From Linepithema humile (Eukaryota > Arthropoda > Insecta > Hymenoptera > Formicidae), in NCBI RefSeq assembly GCF_040581485.1, contig NC_090133.1:20460001-20524000 (forward strand): a DNA stretch of 64,000 bases, read 5' to 3'. This document shows positions 60,777 through 64,000 of the stretch, one piece after another (the stretch's first letter is position 1; each line of letters begins with the position of its first letter). The notes beneath the pieces are model-generated. The model searched no databases and was not told where the DNA came from. It saw only the letters and a list, made by a program, of their open reading frames with translations. The position numbers and the translations under genes are program-made.

Positions 60777-63700
60777 CCTTTGCCGAAGCGTATACGTTTC
60801 GCGATCTCTTGTGTTCTTAAATTGGGCTTCTCTCTTTGTTCGACGCACGCTAATGACGGGTTTCGAGCATAAACGCCGATCTATTTAAAGGGGAAATTAA
60901 CTCGGCTGAACTCTCGAAAGTGCTAATGAAAAACGTCGGTGTTCGTGTTGGCTGCGAAAATTACTGCGCGCTTTGTGCGTGACATGTTGCGCTTGCAACA
61001 AGTACCTGCCGATCTATATAATTAGCACCGCTGATATCATAATTCAAAAATTTCTTTAGCATGATGTATTAATGTAATTCAATGAATTGTAAATTGCATG
61101 CATAAAGTATTGCCCTTCTCATTTCCCTGCTTTTTAATATGATGGACCTTCTGTTTACTAATTAATTTATTATTTGCAAATTACTTAACCACGGGAAACA
61201 CTCCTACAGTTTAACTGACATGCAATTTAGAGGAATAAATTACAATAATTATACACTGACGGTTGTTACACATAGGGTTACGTTTAGATATATTTTATTT
61301 TTAATATTGTATTTAAAATAACTTGAATATATAAAATTATAAAATAAACACAATTTGGGTTACAAATTAATGAAAAATTAATGTCTTTTTTTTTAATAAA
61401 TAAAGATTTGCTATTGAAAAAGTTAATTGTATAGATCATGTATCAGGATATAAAGATATGTTTCAAAATAAAAAAAGATACGGGGGCTTCTACTGGTGTT
61501 GCCGCGTAACATCGAAACAAAAAAAGAAGGTAAAACCGGTTATACTGCCAAAACCGGAAAGATTTCTTCCGTACTGTCGCCCAAAACGGACAAATGGGAC
61601 GAGGTAGTTTGGCTACAGGAATAAAAGAAAAGCTCGCGAAAATCAGTATGCGTCAACAATATCGAACTTTTGTTTCAAAATATTTTTGTCATGACGTAAA
61701 TAATGTAATAACATTCTTCTTATTTTTATTAAAATTAATATACTGTTACATTAATGGAAAATTATTTTCTTTTTTATGATATAATTTATAATAAGTTGAA
61801 GACATGGGCTTTATATACAAGTCACGTTTGCGCAGTTTGGGCAGAAAGTAATTTTATTAATGTTAAAAAAGAAAATGTCAAAAATATTTCAAACAGAAGT
61901 ACGAATATAAGTCAGTGTTTGTTTTCTAGCAGTGAAAATTTTGTAATAATTATATTTTCCAGAAATGTATTCTTTCAATCGAGAAATATATTATGCAGTT
62001 TCGCGTTGCGTTGCGTGAAAGGTCGCGATCATATATGACTTTTAATAGCATCACGCTACCGAATGTGCTACATCGATAATCGAGCAATTAAGTCACTAAT
62101 AACATAATTTACGTCTTATACGGCGGATGAGTTATCGATCGTGTGACGCGTGAGATGAGTTACTGCCCGAATAATTATCCAGCGCCGATGAAGGATTTTT
62201 TTCTTATGATTATCGCGGGGAAAGTCCGTATCACTTCTCGCGCGCCGCCCAAGTCGACCAATTTAAATATGATTATTAATGCTAGCGATTATTTTTCTTT
62301 TATTCGATAAGTCTCGGCTATAATTGAAGACCTGAGAACAAAGCAAAGTTTTGTGACTTATATTCTCTCAATTGAAAATCTGAATAATAAGAAAAATATT
62401 GCTTTAACTTTAACTTTAACTTCAACTGATGGTGTATATTTTATTTACTAGAACTTTAGCAAAACAAGATAAAGCGAGTATAAGTTTAAAAATATCCAGT
62501 TATATCTGATTAAATAACTGAGCAGTTTGAGCAAAGTGCAGTTTATATATTTTTAGGTTAATTATATATTTCTTATACTATCTATATGTTCTTCTTATCC
62601 ATGTGCGGTAATTAATTTAGCGCGAAGGGAAATCGAATTAGCGGGACTACCGAATCAGCGTTAATTACACGAAACCCGTATCGCCCTGATCATTAGCACA
62701 GCATCCTTTGCATGCATTAGCCGTTATTAAGGCTTATCGGCTTGTTAATGCGCTGTTATGTTCGGGAATATATTTCCGACAAAACGGTAACCGTGTTACA
62801 TCGCCGTTACCACCCAGAACATTAATCGGTCAAACGTCGCCGTATGAGTTATCACTTCTTGGCTGTCGTAAGTAATTTTTCTGGTTTACATATGTTTACA
62901 TACACTTTACACGATATGAATGGCGTCGAATAATTACGGGAAAGTAATCAGATTTTCAACGATAATTACTTAATATTTTTGCAGTATTAACATAAAACAT
63001 CACAATTTTAAATCATAATGAGAATCATTTGTAAATCATAGTTAAATTTCCAAGAAAATAATTTTATTTTTTATTTTTAAAGTAACATTATATTTGTCAA
63101 AAAATCGAGTTAAATTATTATATTTTTGCCTATATTTTTAACATTATATAAGTTCATATTGCATCACAATATTTTTTCCGCTTTTTTACTTGCTCGTTCT
63201 GTTTCTCAGCCCGTGGAGGACTTTCTCAAGTCTCTGTGTATACAAATAATGTAATTTGTCTTGAGATAATTAAAAACATCACTTATCACCTGGCCCGCGG
63301 TAATTATTTAGACGGATAAATTGCTTGTCCTCCCGCTCATCTGTCGCCACGCGTACATCCATGTTTGTCGTTGTTATATTATTGCTGCATCGAGAACAGC
63401 ATGATCCCTAGGTGGCCGTGAAACCTCGTCGCCCGTTCGAGATATATTGCGTGGAATCATGGGACCGTAACGAATCGTCGCCCGCGGCGGCCGTGCGCCA
63501 AAGTCCGGATAATTGATAATCCAATTCTTCTCAGGATCGAGATCCCGTACAACCGCGACGCGCGGATTTCATCCTGCGTCTCCATGTAGATCACGAGCAC
63601 TGCGTCTGAGGACCGGTCCTCAGAACGTGGCCGGCCCAGCGTGACGTCCTGATGATCCTGTTTATCGCGGGCAATAATTCCCATTTCTTTTATGGTGCAT

Positions 63701-64000
63701 TTACTTAGATATAGCCACTTGAGAAATATTTGATACGAAGAATTTAAATTTGTATGAAAAGATTTGAAACGTTTGATACGAAAGAATTCATTTCGTGAAA
63801 TACTTTATGTGTGAAATTATTATTTAATATAAATATTTTGTAAGGCTTTAACAATTTGTCATAATTTAAGTTGACAATATATTGACAATTTCTCAACTAG
63901 CTTTACGCGATATATCAATTTGTTTAATTAATCTTATGACTTTTTCTTTGCGAAATATTCAGCGAGCCGCTATTACGCGTTGAATAATTTTATGATGTCC
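58860..64000. other. Probable long intron, part 4, to window end
   Basis: CpG-rich blocks around 59.1-59.5, 59.97-60.45, 60.8-61.0, 62.03-62.3, 62.6-62.88 and 63.2-63.7 kb. A CTTTAA triplet repeat occurs at 62402-62423. A short GC-richer island at 61481-61611 carries a 52-codon open stretch without an ATG start. No gene, RNA gene or element end is supported. The window ends inside this region. Confidence 0.4.
60719..60780. repeat. TC microsatellite
   Basis: A TC run with two TTTC interruptions. The minus-strand frame over it is Arg-Glu repeat and is not a gene. Confidence 0.95.

Noticed and set aside
1..64000. tRNA, rRNA, CRISPR and telomeric repeats
   Set aside because: No tRNA B-box/cloverleaf, rRNA-like conserved blocks, regularly spaced repeat-spacer array or TTAGG telomere repeats were recognised by eye. 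A tRNAscan-SE or Infernal run could still find small RNAs missed here.

Overview
The window is a piece of an insect nuclear genome, most likely Hymenoptera and plausibly an ant. Evidence for this is a spliced insect-type fatty acyl-CoA reductase gene, AT-rich repeat-laden spacer, long TC/GA and TA microsatellites, many short inverted-repeat (MITE-like) transposons, and a second half with unusually many CpG dinucleotides. The order-level call is inference. No bacterial, organellar or recognisable viral genes were seen.

Positions 1-18,300 are AT-rich and gene-poor. They hold foldback and MITE-like elements, several nested, a recurring CTGANGA...GAAAC hairpin attached to repeat tails, and one isolated CpG-rich promoter-like segment near 9.85-10.32 kb. 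A TTAA-flanked element (17398-18147) lies just before the one gene that can be read completely.

Positions 18,306-22,182 hold that gene: an eight-exon, plus-strand fatty acyl-CoA reductase of about 530 residues. It has a TATA/Inr-like start region, consensus splice sites, a YxxxK active site, a hydrophobic C terminus and a poly(A) signal. A second inverted-repeat transposon (22621-23594) follows 0.5 kb downstream.

Positions 23,600-25,740 are AT-rich spacer. From about 25.7 kb the base composition changes: CpG-rich blocks alternate with AT-rich spacers to the window end. A possible minus-strand 5' exon (25988-26152) and a plus-strand promoter/5' UTR zone (about 28.5-30.42 kb) suggest divergent transcription units. 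The plus-strand unit may begin coding at 30425 with a 15-codon exon ending in a good splice donor. No convincing further coding exon was found up to 64 kb, so this half looks like the 5' end and very long intron(s) of a large, probably developmentally or neurally regulated gene (inference). Inside it are a duplicated CpG-rich element (57.7 and 58.5 kb), recurrent GATA-type motifs (48.8-49.55 kb) and a second copy of a MITE family from the AT-rich half. Apart from the reductase exons, none of the open frames I examined could be supported as a gene; several lack an ATG.
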